From Cokeromyces recurvatus (lineage: Eukaryota; Mucoromycota; Mucoromycetes; Mucorales; Mucoraceae), in NCBI RefSeq assembly GCF_025118155.1, contig NW_026251403.1, forward strand, positions 339,001-403,000: a stretch of DNA of 64,000 nucleotides. Reading direction: 5' to 3'. Shown piece after piece: positions 11,152 to 23,254 of this stretch (position 1 is the first letter of the stretch; the number at the start of each line of letters is the position of its first letter). The notes under the pieces were generated by a model. It was not told the DNA's origin and did not search any database. It saw only the letters and a list, made by a program, of their open reading frames with translations. Made by a program: the position numbers and the translations under genes.

Positions 11152-11710
11152 CTAGCTGCTTACTTTAACTTCATACGCTTCTCTCTTTTTTTTTTTTTCC
11201 TTTTGTTTATTAAAAATAAATGAAATAAAAAATTAAAATAAAATATCTCCTGCTGTCTTCATCAATCTAAATAGTGTACCGAGTTATTCTTTCCTACTTT
11301 AGAGGTACTTTCTTCACTGTAACGTCACAACAAGCAAATCGGTTTAAACTGAACTTTTTTTTTTGATATTATTTAAACTTCTCAATCGGAATGAGAATTA
11401 GTGTCATCATCAGAAATATTACAATTACCATCCTTATTAAAAAAAAAAAAAAACAAAAAAAAAAGTCCAATTAGAGATAGAGTGACTGTATATGAGATTT
11501 TATGTATATAATGCATATTTGTATAAGTGCATATAAAGTAATGGAAAAGAAAAAAAAAGAAAAAAAAAGATATACATGTATATATTTATATGTGCATATA
11601 TAAATATATTATATCTATGTATGTATGTATAATAATAGTAGAGATCAACTAATTACTATTATATATATAATAAATGGAGTATATAAATGATAGGTTAATA
11701 ATTATGTCAG

Positions 11711-12049
11711 TTATTCTTCATAAAAGTCACTGTATTGTTCTTGATGATGATTGTACTTGGAATAGGTAACAGTAAAAGGTATTTTATTTTCATTCGAATA
11801 TAGCAGTTCTTCATGCTTCTTCTGGATAATATTCTCTGATAAGAGGCTCCACTGCGAAGGGTGAACACCATTCCTTGGACAAGAAGACTATGCATAATTA
11901 AAAGTGTCAGTTAATTAAATATTGATATATAATAATAATAGTAGTAGTAGTAGTTATCGCTTTTTTTTTTCTTTCTTCTTTACATTATGTTTAGGAAGCC
12001 AGTTGCCACATAATTCACAAGTTGCAGGACAAATAATTGAAGGAATCAT
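11711..12049 (-). CDS. Small cysteine-rich putative zinc-binding protein
   Basis: Complement of 11711..11887 and 11984..12049 gives 80 residues. The splice sites are GTAAAG and GCATAG and the frame is phase 0. The first exon reads CPATCELCGNWLPKHN and the second starts SSCPRNGVHPSQW. The spacing C-x3-C-x2-C, then H and C, suggests a compact zinc-binding fold. The rest is a charged, helical tail ending in QEQYSDFYEE. A strong polypyrimidine tract and CATAG just upstream of the ATG could mark a further 5' exon. I do not recognise the family; metal binding is inferred only from cysteine spacing. Confidence 0.55.
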
Positions 12050-12235
12050 ATACTATGTTGTGATATATAAAAGAACAAAAAGAAAAAGAAAAAGAAGAAG
12101 GAAGCAATGAACGAATTTTTCTGCCATGTATTTATAATAACTCAGTGCATTTGTTTAGTATTACAAAATAATAATACATTCAATTTATTTTATTCTGTTT
12201 TCTATATACAGCTAGTAACTTTTTTTTTTCATTTT

Positions 12236-14361
12236 TTAAAAGCCTCTACTTGAACCTCCAAATCTACTAGTTTCTGTTGTTGTTGGCATCATTGGGTCTT
12301 TATCCAAGGCACCAAATTCATCCATTGTTTCATCATTTAGTCGTGTAAAACGTTTACCATTACCATCCTTCATTTTACGTTTGATCAAAACGAAGACTGT
12401 TGCTAAGCAAGCCAGCGCTACCATGCCTCCCGCCACACTGACGCCAATAATGAGGCCTAAAGACATTTTATTGCTAGTCGCGCTTAATGCCGGTATATCT
12501 GAATCCGAGTTTTGATAGGATACACTAGCTGCTTTTTCCCATTGTCTCAAGTTACATTGATAACTATCTGGAGAAGATGAAGCTGTACGACTTGATTCAT
12601 TATTATCCGCAAAACTTCTTAAAAACACCCGACTACGTGATTTGAAAAAACCAGGGAACTGTACTTGAATTAAATCCTGAAGTAGAAGATCGGGTCTTGC
12701 CATCCCACGAGTCCAATAATCTGATATATTAATAATAAATAAATAAGATATCTTGACAAAAAAAATTTTTTTTTTTTTTATATATGTATTCATATACATA
12801 TACACTTGTATGTATTTATATATTTACCTAAAGCCCCTTCTTTTGTAATTAAATCAAATCTCCATAGTTGCTTATTTCTTGCAAAAGGAGGCGCATCATA
12901 CGAATTTATATACTTTTTCGTCTGCTGATAAGTGTCAAATGCTGCTTTTTCCGCGGAACTGATTTTGTCATCCGAGTATCCCAACCATGACTGCCAATTG
13001 TTATATGTTGACCCAAAGGCAGAGTCAGGCGTCAAATCAATAACAACAGATGAATTTTGTAATTGCTCTTTCATGACAGATGGATCACCAGGTTGCAAGA
13101 CATGTGGCTTTAACAAGACGGCACCTGCGTCGGATGTCAAATTTTGAAAATAGGTGTCCTGTAGGATATTGAACTTTGTGGAAGATGGATCATAATTCAT
13201 AAATGTAATATTCCTTTTATATAACACACTTCCCGCTGCATTAATGCTATCTCGAAATGTGTTGTAATCTGTTAAAATATTATTATAAATAGTATCTGCT
13301 TCTGTTTCTTGATTTGTAAATAATGCAATATATTTGATCCATTGAGCATTCTATTATAATACATTATTATCATAAGAAAAAGAAGAAGAAGAAAAATGAG
13401 ATTTTGTTAATATATATATATAAGTTGGAAACTTACTCCAAGTGGTGAATTATTATAATTAATACCAAACCCGACACCTTTGGGGTCATTATTTGAGGAA
13501 ACAGAATAAATAGCCAAGTCATATTTTGTTCTATCAAGATTAGGATCACTCAAATTGAAATATGCCGGTGTATTCGTTCCACAAGGACTGGTAATATTAC
13601 TTGTATTTCCAACAAATGCCACATTATTACTTTGTCCTAAAAGCTAAAAAAAAATACAACACAGTTCATTATTTAGTAAAAAAAAAAAAAAAAAAAAAGA
13701 AGATATACATATATATAATTGTTTACATCAAGATAACCTAAAGCTCTGGTATCAATGGCTGCAAAAGATCTTACGGGAATCTGAACGAATGTCTTTGACT
13801 GAAACGTATTTCCCAATGAAGGTGCTGATTTTGTACAATGAAGTACATAATATTCATCTAAGACAAGGTTATGAACAAGCTTGTATGTATTGTAATAGGT
13901 CACATTAAATTGAGCAGTGGAATCTATATACATTATTTCATTAAAAAAAAAACAAACTCTATAACCCTTTCTCTTTTTCTTTTTCTTTTTTTATTTATTT
14001 TACCTAATTTGCTAAAATCAAGTTTGTTTGGAAAATAATCATGGTCTGTAAAAGCATCAGCGTTTAAGCAGTCACTCAAATCAACAGCGGCAGTAGTAGT
14101 AGTAGCAGCAGCAGCTGATGATGAGGTCGTAGTCGTAACTGGATCAGCTGTTGTTGTAATATCAATTGTTGTAGTAGCCATATCACTAGTTGTTGCAACA
14201 GTAGGTGTTGCAGTAGTAGTAATTGCATCAGTAGTTACTGCATTCGTAGTTACTGCATCAGTAGTTATTGCAATAGTTTCAGTAGATCCCTCACTTACAT
14301 CCTGTGCTATTATACTTGCTATGGATGTGAAAAATAAAATACAAATACTTCGTATTTTCAT
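12236..14361 (-). CDS. Type I membrane glycoprotein with periplasmic-binding-protein-like ectodomain
   Basis: Complement of 12236..12720, 12828..13350, 13437..13643, 13727..13923 and 14004..14361 gives 589 residues. A signal peptide (about residues 1-19) is followed by a Thr-rich stalk of ~75 residues. A large extracellular domain comes next, with blocks VTYYNTYKLVHNLV, EYYVLHCTKS, VQIPVRSFAA and NAQWIKYIALF. This order resembles a fungal family with a TroA/siderophore-binding-protein-like fold. One transmembrane helix (SLGLIIGVSVAGGMVALACL) then leads to a short cytoplasmic tail of ~50 residues. The Thr repeat and several N-x-S/T sites suggest heavy glycosylation at the cell surface. Ligand binding is inferred from fold resemblance only; metal or siderophore capture would be a guess. 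Confidence 0.75.
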
Positions 14362-14543
14362 TTTTTTTTTTTTATATTGACAAAAAAGATGAAAAGAAAT
14401 GATAATAATAATAAAAAAAAAAGGAATTCTATTTTTATAATAGTTTTTGACATTTCACAAAGCATTATTTTAAGGAACATACATTTAAATATATAAAAAT
14501 ATACATTTAACTATATATAAAAAGGAAGAGCTAGTTTCTATAT

Positions 14544-14763
14544 TTACTTTGCTGCATACGCATGACTACTACCGCTTTTCTTTTTTCTTTTTTTTTTGGA
14601 TTTAAAATGGGATTCTTTTAGTAATAAACTAAATGTTTAGTAAAGCATGCTTATTATATCATTGCTTTATTTTTTCTTTTTTTTTTTTTTTTAATGGATT
14701 TCTATTACTACAGTAAATTCCACCAGTATCTGTATAATGAGTCGTTAAATTATTTTGCGGTAG

Positions 14764-14766
<3 letters not shown>
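14544..14766 (-). CDS. Candidate two-exon microprotein with basic C-terminus
   Basis: Complement of 14544..14614 and 14709..14766 would encode 42 residues. The ATG opens MLPQNNLTTHYTDTGGIYC and the second exon gives a lysine-rich stretch ending GSSHAYAAK. The intron (14615..14708) has a GTAATA donor, a TACTAAAC-like branch site and an AAAG end; an alternative acceptor at ATTTAG would shift the frame. Composition is protein-like, but the short length and a poly-A run in the intron make this tentative. The family is unknown. Confidence 0.3.
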
Positions 14767-14801
<35 letters not shown>

Positions 14802-15370
14802 CCGTCTTCCGAAGAAATCATGTAACTGATAAACGTTTGAGACATCTCCGCCTTTTCTATTTGTTTATTTATCTTTGCAGTTCCAAGTGTAACGTTTATA
14901 ATGATTTTATGTATAAAAGTACAAATGACATAGATTAAGGCAATTTATATTTACAACGAGCACTTTTCTTGAAATAAATAAACTAGCTTTTAATTCATTA
15001 TGAGTTGCCTTTTCTTTTTTCTTTTCTAGTATAGAGTTAAATTATTGTTGTTGTATATTGGTTAGTCAAAGTAACGTTGTACAATCATTTTTATTTACTG
15101 CAATAAATTATATTATATTTAGTTTTTGCAATATCGCTCAAAGTAGGTTATTCTTATTATTGTTATTGTCTAAAATGAGTCTGACTATTGTATTCATACA
15201 AAAGCAGGAGTGTATATATGAATATACGCTCTGACATTAGCGACAATACGAATACTAAAAAAGAAAAGAAATACTTCACTTGTTGTATTAATTGTTTTTA
15301 ATCCTTTATTACAGTATAAACAAGTTTACAGAGAAGGCAAGGAATCCAACACCAAATATCTGGGCTTTCT

Positions 15371-15402
<32 letters not shown>

Positions 15403-16012
15403 AAACAAAAAATTCATATTGACATTATATGATATAAATACATTCAACAGAAAACCTAATATTTACATTGTCTTCTTTTTCTTTTATAACTGTGCAAGTC
15501 AAAGAGTGCAGTTGTAATTTGTTATTTATTATTCATGAGAATAATACTAACGGGAAGCGGGAAAATTACAAAAAAAAAAAAGGTTATAAAATAAGTTTAT
15601 ATGCTGCTATCATATTTATAAAATAAGAGAAATTAACAAGGATGAATATCATAAAAACTAAACTATCGTAAGGAATTCTTATTTTCGTTTGTTTATTTGC
15701 AAGAATACAACCAAAGTCTCTTTGAAAATAGCACAAATTATTATTTCCCTTCCTCCTCCTCCCCAAATAAATATATACAAAATAAGCAAGTCTCTGAAGC
15801 AAATGATTAGGTAACCTTAGTCAGTTGGTCTTTCAACATAATATTATATTACATAAATAAGGTATGGTAAAATTAAATTTATTAGTAAACAAGCAATATG
15901 TACGTAAACAAAAAAAAAAAAAAAAAAAAATGATTGAGCTATTTGAAACCTCTTTGCCTTCAAAGTAAAATGGTTGGCATATATATATATATATAATCTA
16001 TGATGTCTTCTA

Positions 16013-16955
16013 TTATTTCTCTATTACAACGGCGAAATTGTTACGTCCACCACCTTCTTTACCAGGAAGAACTCGTTTTTTCCATACAGTATTGATCTTT
16101 GATAGTTTGGTTAATTCAAATAAATAATAAGCAAGTTTGTTCGAAAAATGATAATGAATACATTTTGTATATCCTATTGATGTCATCATCGATAGTAAAT
16201 GTTCATGAGTCATGTATCTTGAATTAGTAATGCAGGGAAGAGGAACGACCAAGAATAAATAATGCAGACGATTTTTACAAAGAATAGGTGAAGATAAGAA
16301 ATTACGGGTATGAATCAGCATTTGTCCTAAAGAAAGAGTTGAATGACTTCATATATAAAAAAAGGGGAGAGGAGTCACTTCTATTCACTATACCTCTGTC
16401 TTTTGGGTCTCCTACAAAGTTAATAACTAAACTTAAAGAAATAATATCAAATTTATCACCATCATCAGAAGGTGGCTTCATTCTTAAGAAATCCTGCTGC
16501 TCAATATCAGGATGCTGAGGATTTAAATCAATTGGTTTCGCTTTGATCCAAGATGTATACGATTTATAATTATCTGGTGCAACTGCTCCAACGTCTAATA
16601 CTCGAATAAATTGATGATCCTTTAAGACCTGTTGCTGTTCTTCTTTACAATATGTTTTTAACGTTTGAATTAGCCATTTAGAGGAATCCCCACCTCTTGC
16701 TTTACTTTGTCCTAATTGTGATGCTTTCTGATACCAATCCAATCCTCCCATTGCTTCCATTTCTGATAAAATGGCTTGTTCTTTTTTGATGCAATCAGGT
16801 TCTGTTGATGATCGACATTTGGCTAGTTCCTTGTTAAGAACATGAAACCTCCGTATAAGTCGAGCTGTTTCTACTCGAGAATGTTTAAATTTTGCATTTC
16901 CAGAAATTGTTTTTGCTGTTATTGGTTGCTTTCTCTTTTGTTTCTTTTTCACCAT
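16013..16955 (-). CDS. BMT2: 25S rRNA adenine-N1 methyltransferase (Bmt2 type)
   Basis: Complement of 16013..16326 and 16394..16955 gives 291 residues. The N-terminus is very basic (VKKKQKRKQP), as expected for a nucleolar protein. The methyltransferase core shows LDVGAVAPDNY as the S-adenosylmethionine-binding loop, then IDLNPQHPDIEQQDFL and FDIISLSLVINFVGDPKDRG. The second exon continues QMLIHTRNFL and ends GGRNNFAVVIEK, matching the Bmt2/SAMTOR family. Yeast Bmt2 makes the m1A2142 mark in 25S rRNA. The splice restores the conserved DRGQML segment, so the join is secure. The fungal Bmt2 reading is favoured over metazoan SAMTOR because of the basic N-terminus. Confidence 0.9.
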
Positions 16956-17301
16956 GTCAACTACTCTAAACAGAATAAGAAGAAAACGTTTGCATTGTTA
17001 TTATATTATACAGAAACAAGTAAGAAAAAAAAAAAAAGGGAAAAAATTGCTCTAGTGACTGTTTATTGACTGTTTCTTCCTGCATAAAAAAAAAAAGGCA
17101 AAGAAGTGGGAGGGGAAGGGGGGAGGGGCAAGTATAACTGCCCCTTTTTTTTTTCTTTTTTTTTCTTTTTTTTTTTTTTTTAATAACAATGACTATAAGA
17201 AAGGTGACTTTGACATTATTTTCTTCAAGCACATGTTCTTTATGTAATACAGCTAAGCAAGCGATTCTCAATGTTCAAAAAAAGGTTTAATATAGTATAT
17301 A

Positions 17302-17577
17302 CTATAGAATATTCATTTCTAATACTCTATCGCTTATAATAGAAACCATTTGCTTTAAAAGTATTAGATATCCATAATAAAGAAGAGTGCCCTAAAGAAT
17401 TCAGTGATAAATATATGTTTGATATACCCGTTGTTCATTTGAACGATCAGTTTTTAATGCAGCATCGAGTTTCTGAAGATTCTTTATTAAACGCCATTCA
17501 ATTATACGAATCGACTGGGAAAATAAACCCAAAATATTAATGCATAAAAAAGTCAACAGATTCATAGACAACACCAT
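17302..17577 (-). CDS. Candidate small membrane protein overlapping the NTAQ1 3' end
   Basis: Complement of 17302..17391 and 17428..17577 would encode 79 residues: a hydrophobic N-terminus (LSMNLLTFLCINILGLFS), a charged helix IRIIEWRLIKNLQKLDAALK, then GTLLYYGYLILLKQMVSII and a stop. The second half looks truly coding. The intron would be only 36 bases, which is very short. The first exon overlaps the last NTAQ1 exon on the same strand in another frame. An alternative is that the segment starting SIRIIEW, right after a TTTCCCAG acceptor, is an extra 3' exon of NTAQ1 in an alternative transcript. Confidence 0.35.
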
Positions 17578-18454
17578 ATTTTTCTTCAACACTTGAATGC
17601 GGCTTCATTGAAATGTAATAATCTAAATTAGATGTACCATCTTTGAAAATATATGTTATTTAACAGCAAAAAAAAAAAAATCTATGTATAGTGTGCATTT
17701 TACTTTCACTGCTTATAATAGCTTGATAAGAGGGTGGAGGAGCCATATAAGTACCATCTTCCTTGAGCTAAAATTAATTCCATTAAATATTATATACATA
17801 TAACTTGTCGTAATATTAATATTTATTTATTTACCATGTGGCTTCTATCAGATTGAAAATAGTCTAAATAAAGTTGAGCAGAAATAAGCCGAAAATGATG
17901 TTTATATTCTTCTTTTAAAAATAAATCTGGTTTAAAAGTCTCTTTTACATATTCTAACGCTTGACAAGGAAATGGAAGGGTTGTATCAAAATCATATATA
18001 AGTGAGTTTTCTAATCTATATATTGAAAAAATTTACAAATTAACAGAGTAAATTCTTTATACGAATCATTCATTACTTTGCGGGTCTATAATAAAGTATG
18101 ACATGATAATCCTAAAATGGGATGGTAAATGAATAAAAAGCTTTTACAAGGAACATCATTCTAATTACCCAGATCACAAATGGTCTATCATTCTTGATGC
18201 CCGCTAACTGCTTCCATAATGGGACCTATTGATTTGATTTATACATGTTTTAATATTATAAACATTTGGAAATAAAATTGATTTATTTATTTTATTTTAA
18301 CTGATCGCTTCTCATTACTAATGAAAACAACAAAAAAGTTCTTTAATAATTCAGGTTGTGTTCGTTTAATCTCAGTACATAACATGTGTACATTCTCTTC
18401 ACAGTAGCAAGAAGTATATATTAAATCCTCTTTTTTAAATTTTAAAACATGCAT
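17537..18454 (-). CDS. NTAQ1: Protein N-terminal glutamine amidohydrolase
   Basis: Complement of 17537..17640, 17704..17767, 17835..18015, 18077..18111, 18169..18225 and 18302..18454 gives 197 residues, close to human NTAQ1 (205). It deamidates N-terminal Gln to Glu, feeding the Arg/N-degron pathway. The catalytic Cys lies in TSCYCEENV (residue ~18), the His in VIWDYHV and the Asp in IYDFDTTLPFPC. FQSDRSHM, MAPPPSYQAI and NLDYYISM are also family hallmarks. An ATG at 18544 would add a low-complexity leader, so the ATG at 18454, just before the conserved core, is used. Six short exons all keep frame. It is divergent from the cytidylyltransferase gene with 156 bp between the starts. Confidence 0.92.
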
Positions 18455-18610
18455 CAGAAAAAGTAAAATAAAATAAATAAATTGATCACTTATTTCTTTT
18501 TTTTTTTTTATTTTATTTTCCCCCGGAGTTGCAATAAACTCCATACCACCTTTTTATATATCTAATTTTTTATTTTATTTATTTATTTATTTATTTATTC
18601 AATAATAATA
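18455..18610. promoter_or_regulatory. Shared divergent promoter of NTAQ1 and PCT1
   Basis: Only 156 bp separate the two start codons, so both promoters must overlap here or extend into the transcribed parts. The segment has a (TTTA)n-rich tract and an AATAATAATA run just before the PCT1 ATG. No specific factor site can be named. Confidence 0.5.
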
Positions 18611-19108
18611 ATGAGCTCATCACTTGCTTCACCTAGTACTCGATTAGCAAAAAGGAAGCGACAGATAGAAGGAGAAGAAGATAAAATAACAGAAGGGCCT
18701 ATCGATCAGCCTACTTCGCGTGATGCTTCTGGTATGTACTCATGATCATCCTTAAACATTACGCTGTGTATGTATGTGTTTTATTAACATTCTACATAGA
18801 TGAAGATAACACTGATTCATCTATTCTTCCATCAAAAGAAGAAATAATTCATACTGCCAAACGAAAACGTCAGTTAGGTTCTACTATGACACCTTTTACA
18901 ACTGAAGAAGAAGAAAAAAATAAATCTATTGCAACATTACCTGAAGGAATTGAAGAACGTTATGGGTTCAAAATTAATCCTGTATGTTTACATGTATATA
19001 TTTGTATGTAGACTTGTATTTATATTGTTTTAAACCCCTCCCCCTTCCTCATACATTAGCCTCCTATTGGAAGACCCGTTAGAATCTATTGTGATGGTAA
19101 ATTCTATT

Positions 19109-19151
<43 letters not shown>

Positions 19152-19973
19152 TATACAGTAATTAACGCTTTTATGAAATAGGTATTTATGACTTGTTCCA
19201 TTTCGGTCATGCCAAGGCGCTTGAACAAGCTAAAAAAGCATTTCCTAATGTTTATTTACTAGTTGGAGGTATATATATATAAAAAGATGTTTATCACAAG
19301 ATGAATAAATCTTGTCTTTACGTGTATACATATAGTGTGTAGTGATGAAGAAACTCATAAACGTAAAGGAAAGACAGTAATGACTGATATCGAAAGATAT
19401 GAAGCTGTTCGACATTGTAAATGGGTTGATGAAGTGATTGAGAATGCACCATGGATAGTGGATCAAAATTTCCTTGATGAACATCAAATTGATTATGTTG
19501 CACATGATGCTGAACCTTATCAAAGTCGAGAATCCGGTGATGTCTATGCCTTTGTAAAAGACCAAGGTCGCTTTTTCCCGACTGAACGTACAGAAGGCAT
19601 CTCAACTTCAGACTTGATTACACGTATCGTTCGAGACTATGATGCTTATTTAAGAAGAAATCTGGAGAGAGGTGTGACGGCTAAAGAACTTAATATTTCA
19701 TTTTTGAAAGAACGTAAAATCAAGACAAAGAAATCAATCCAGGATTTAAGGAAAACAATCAAGTCGGCTATTCATGATACGATCTTACTTTGGGAGGATA
19801 AGCGACATGATTTTATTCGTGGTTTTAGTGGTGTCTTTGGAGCTGAGGATGTTGTAGATAAATTTTGGAAATACCGTAGTAACCGTAATAATCGATTATC
19901 ATCTAATGCAAGTAGCAGCAGAGATTTGTCTGAAGAAGATGAAAATGAGAAAGATAATGAACTAGGCTTATAG
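18611..19973 (+). CDS. PCT1: Choline-phosphate cytidylyltransferase
   Basis: Five exons, 18611..18731, 18800..18981, 19060..19096, 19182..19268 and 19336..19973, give 354 residues. The enzyme makes CDP-choline from phosphocholine and CTP, the rate-limiting step of the Kennedy pathway to phosphatidylcholine. The catalytic core starts [20 protein letters not shown], with the HxGH motif as HFGH. It continues with [34 protein letters not shown] and the signature [12 protein letters not shown] basic N-terminal region (LAKRKRQ) could be a nuclear signal, and the C-terminal ~150 residues hold the amphipathic membrane-binding helix and an acidic tail. A poly-T run lies inside intron 3. Lhs1 and the GH5_12 gene are the other lipid or ER-linked genes in the window. 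Confidence 0.96.
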
Positions 19974-20070
19974 TCAAAATTAACTGATACATATATACAC
20001 AAATATAAAAAAAAAGATACATATTGAATATATTTTTTTTTTAAAAAAAAAATGACAATAAAATTTATAT

Positions 20071-22137
20071 TTAAGGATCTTTGGAATAAAGATCAAATTG
20101 CTTTACAAGACTATCAATTTTATCTGTAGTATAGCCTCCATTAATTATATTTCTAGCTTCTTGAACCTTTCCAAATACGTTGAATAAAACAAGACCAACA
20201 ATCTTTTGGTCACGAACATAAAAGACAAGACCTTTTCCAAACTTTTCATCCTTGAATGGATTTTCTTGTTTATTAGCAGTGGCTTTAGAAACCTCTTCTG
20301 TAACAGATTCAGCTGTAGTAGTGGCAGCAGAAGCAGCAGCAGCAGCAGGTGTATCATTAGCAGATGCTTTAGCCCAAATACTAACAGTCGATAATTGAGA
20401 ATTTATTAGACCAACAGCCTCATAACCAATCTCAGGACCTAAATCAGACCAAAACATAGACTGATGGTCATAAGCACGACCCTTATTAGTCACCATATTT
20501 TCACCAGCATGTCGACCACTTAAAACAGCATGGTCGTGATGTTCAATACGACGACGTCCTAGTTGAACATCATGAAAAGAAACCATATCACCTGCAATAT
20601 AAACATCTTTACGTGCTTCAAGTTCAGCATTGACAACTACGCCTAAACGCTCTTCATCGATCTCGAGACCAGCATCCCTGGCTAAATCAACTCGAGGTTC
20701 GATACCGATAGCCACGATAACATGATCAACCAATAGGGATTCACCATTACTTAACTTAACACTTGTCTTATCATCATCTGTAATAGCAATTGACTCAACA
20801 CGACTCCTTTCTTTAACATCTACTCCTAATTTACGAACACGGCTTGTAGTCCATTTGGTAAGATAGCCAGGGAATACCTTGGCCATATTACCATCTTCAG
20901 GGAAGATTTGAGTTACCTTCAAATTCTCTTTCGTCGATCGATGAGCAAGGGCCACTGCAAGTTCAGATCCAAGGAAACCACCACCAACTACAGCTATATG
21001 AGCACCATCCTTTGCAATTTTGTCCAATTTTTGAAAGTCATAAACATTACGGAAAGTTGTAATATGTTTACTATTAGTTTGAATAGATAGTTTCTTTGGC
21101 TCACCACCAGTAGCTAATAAAACTTTGTTGTAATAAATCATACTTCCATCATCTAAGGTTACTGTATGATCCTCTACATTTAATTTTGTAACTGTTTTGT
21201 TTAACAACAGCTTAATTTTGGGTGTTTCGAGATCTGATCCAGAAGCATCTTGAATGACTTCATATTCTGAAATATCTTGATAAATAGCACTATATATTTA
21301 TATATAATATGTAAATTTATTAAAAGAAAAACAAAGCAGATGCTTACTTACTTTCTTTCAGTACCAGACCACTATATGACGGAATAAAAAAAATTAATTA
21401 ATTCATGTTAACTAATACAAGTAGGAATCATAAAACTTACATCCTTAAAAAGTAACTTTGTGCCAACTTCAGGATCGTTTGAAAACCAAAGTTCTTTAGA
21501 CAAAGGAGGCCTATTCAGAAATGGTAAGAATAAAAATGATAGTATGATTGCTTTAATTTTTTTTTTTTTTTTACCTCATATAGGGCGCATAACCTTCGTT
21601 ACCAATAATAATAACCTATAAGGAAATAAATAATCAAATACTGAATAAACATATTAAACAATCTCATACGTTAGCGTTAGGATCCTTCTCTTTTATAGCT
21701 TGAGCAGCAGCAAATGAAGCTGTACCAGCGCCTACAAGAACATAAGGCTTCTGTACTTCTTTTACAGTAACAGGCTTAATTTCCTCGACTTTCTTGTCTC
21801 CTGTCTTACTTTCTTCTTTGTCTTCTTCTTCTTTAGGAGTAATGACAGGTGGGGTTACTGCAGGTACATTATGATGTTCATTTGACTGTAAATTCTTCTT
21901 CTTTGGAGGTGGCGGAGAAGTCAACTTGAACAAAAGAGGACCAAAAACAACAAGTGAACCAATAACCCATGGAATGTTACTACTTTCTTTTTTAGCAACA
22001 TGATGTGCATGAACAGGTGATGTTGAGGAATAAGGACGCAATGAAGTTGTTCTAAGACCCTCTGTCAGTTGTAATTTAACCAATCCTCTTTTTTGAGCGA
22101 AGCGTATCGAATGTCTTGTAGTTTTTAAAAAGTTCAT
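20071..22137 (-). CDS. AIF1: Apoptosis-inducing factor-type NADH/FAD oxidoreductase, mitochondrial
   Basis: Complement of 20071..21289, 21352..21371, 21441..21510, 21575..21615 and 21670..22137 gives 605 residues. An Arg-rich mitochondrial leader is followed by one membrane helix (residues ~55-72, IPWVIGSLVVFGPLLFKL) and a Pro/Lys/Glu linker. The first FAD-binding motif is VGAGTAS (~136-141), the NAD-binding motif is VVGGGFLGSELA, and GDMVSFHD is the second FAD contact. RRRIEHHDHAVLSG and HQSMFWSDLGPEIGYEA are AIFM1 hallmarks. It should be anchored in the inner membrane facing the intermembrane space, as AIF is. An Ala/Thr-rich loop interrupts the C-terminal domain. The starts upstream of 22137 run through a poly-A tract and are rejected. 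Confidence 0.93.
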
Positions 22138-22194
22138 TTTGAAATGATAAGAAAAGACAAGGTGTATAACAACAACTGTGATTGAATTTGACGG

Positions 22195-22198
<4 letters not shown>

Positions 22199-22241
<43 letters not shown>
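22199..22241. repeat. Long poly-A tract upstream of the AIF gene
   Basis: A run of about 40 adenines lies roughly 60 bp upstream of the AIF start codon, so the 5' UTR or promoter of that minus-strand gene contains a long poly-T run. Similar tracts occur at 14766..14800, 25214..25259, 34877..34914 and 62529..62572. Confidence 0.8.
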
Positions 22242-22242
<1 letters not shown>

Positions 22243-22621
22243 TACAAACAAACCATATTCATACCCTCGCATTTTTCGAAAACCAAGCATTTTGCCCTAC
22301 ACACACACCCTATTGTCATTTGAATTGAGATGATGAAGACAAACGTGTTTATTAAAGTAGATAAAGACTATGCTTACAAACTAAAAGCCAATGAATTAGC
22401 TGTGCAATATAGTAAAATAGTCTATCTCAATACACTTTTTTTTATCTCGAATCGTGAAGATCTTTAAAGATAAAGTCTATATCAACAATAAAAGAAACAA
22501 AAAAATACTTCTTTGAAAATTTACCTCTTTGTTAAATTAATACAAGAAGAATGTATGACTATACCAAAGACATAATAAGTAACTTATAATTGCTTGTGCA
22601 AGTACGTACAAGTCATTTAAA

Positions 22622-22738
22622 ATGAATAATGACAGTATTTATCTAGAAAAATTAAATGCAGACATATCTGAAGAGTTTTTATTATTATTATCATATATAA
22701 AAGACAATACAAGTCTTTATCTTTCTTGTTATGCTTAA
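22622..22738 (+). CDS. Possible 38-residue microprotein
   Basis: An open frame from ATG to TAA has protein-like composition (IYLEKLNADISEEFLLLL), without the runs of Lys or Phe usual in chance frames here. It stands alone in a 1.1-kb spacer with no detected partner exon. Support is weak. Confidence 0.2.
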   Translation: MNNDSIYLEKLNADISEEFLLLLSYIKDNTSLYLSCYA

Positions 22739-23254
22739 ATCTGTCTCGTTACTGAATAAATTTGGTCTAATTGATATATTTTTTTTCTTTTATTCTGACT
22801 GTATGCATATTTAACTTGTTGTTATTATAAGACCTTTATATAGCTTAAAATGACCTATTGTTTTTTTTTCTTTGTTCTTCCAAGGTAAAAAATAAAATAA
22901 AATAAAATTGCATAATACATAAATTGATTTAGCAGCTGCGTCCTTCCCGAAAGATACTGTTTCCTTCGGTTTCTTTCTCTTATTGTATTACACTTTCCAT
23001 AACACATCAAAGGATTGAAAAAAAGAAAGTAGTAACTAGTAATCGTCCTTGTTTTTATAATCAATAATAATACAACAATATATAATCATATTTTTAAAAG
23101 AAAAGATTGAATATCATATTTTTTTTTTATAAATAGTTAAGGATATAATAATAATGAGGGTGGGTATAATTAATATAGGTATAATACAAGGTAACATAAG
23201 GATAATCATAGAGAAAGCATAAAAAAATAATAAAGAGCAGACGTGAAGATAAGT

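Noticed and set aside
16966..17271. Minus-strand frame starting MRIACLAVLHKEH
   Set aside because: The first ~25 codons look fair, but the rest is poly-Lys and low complexity, with no usable donor; it is probably the Bmt2 upstream region.
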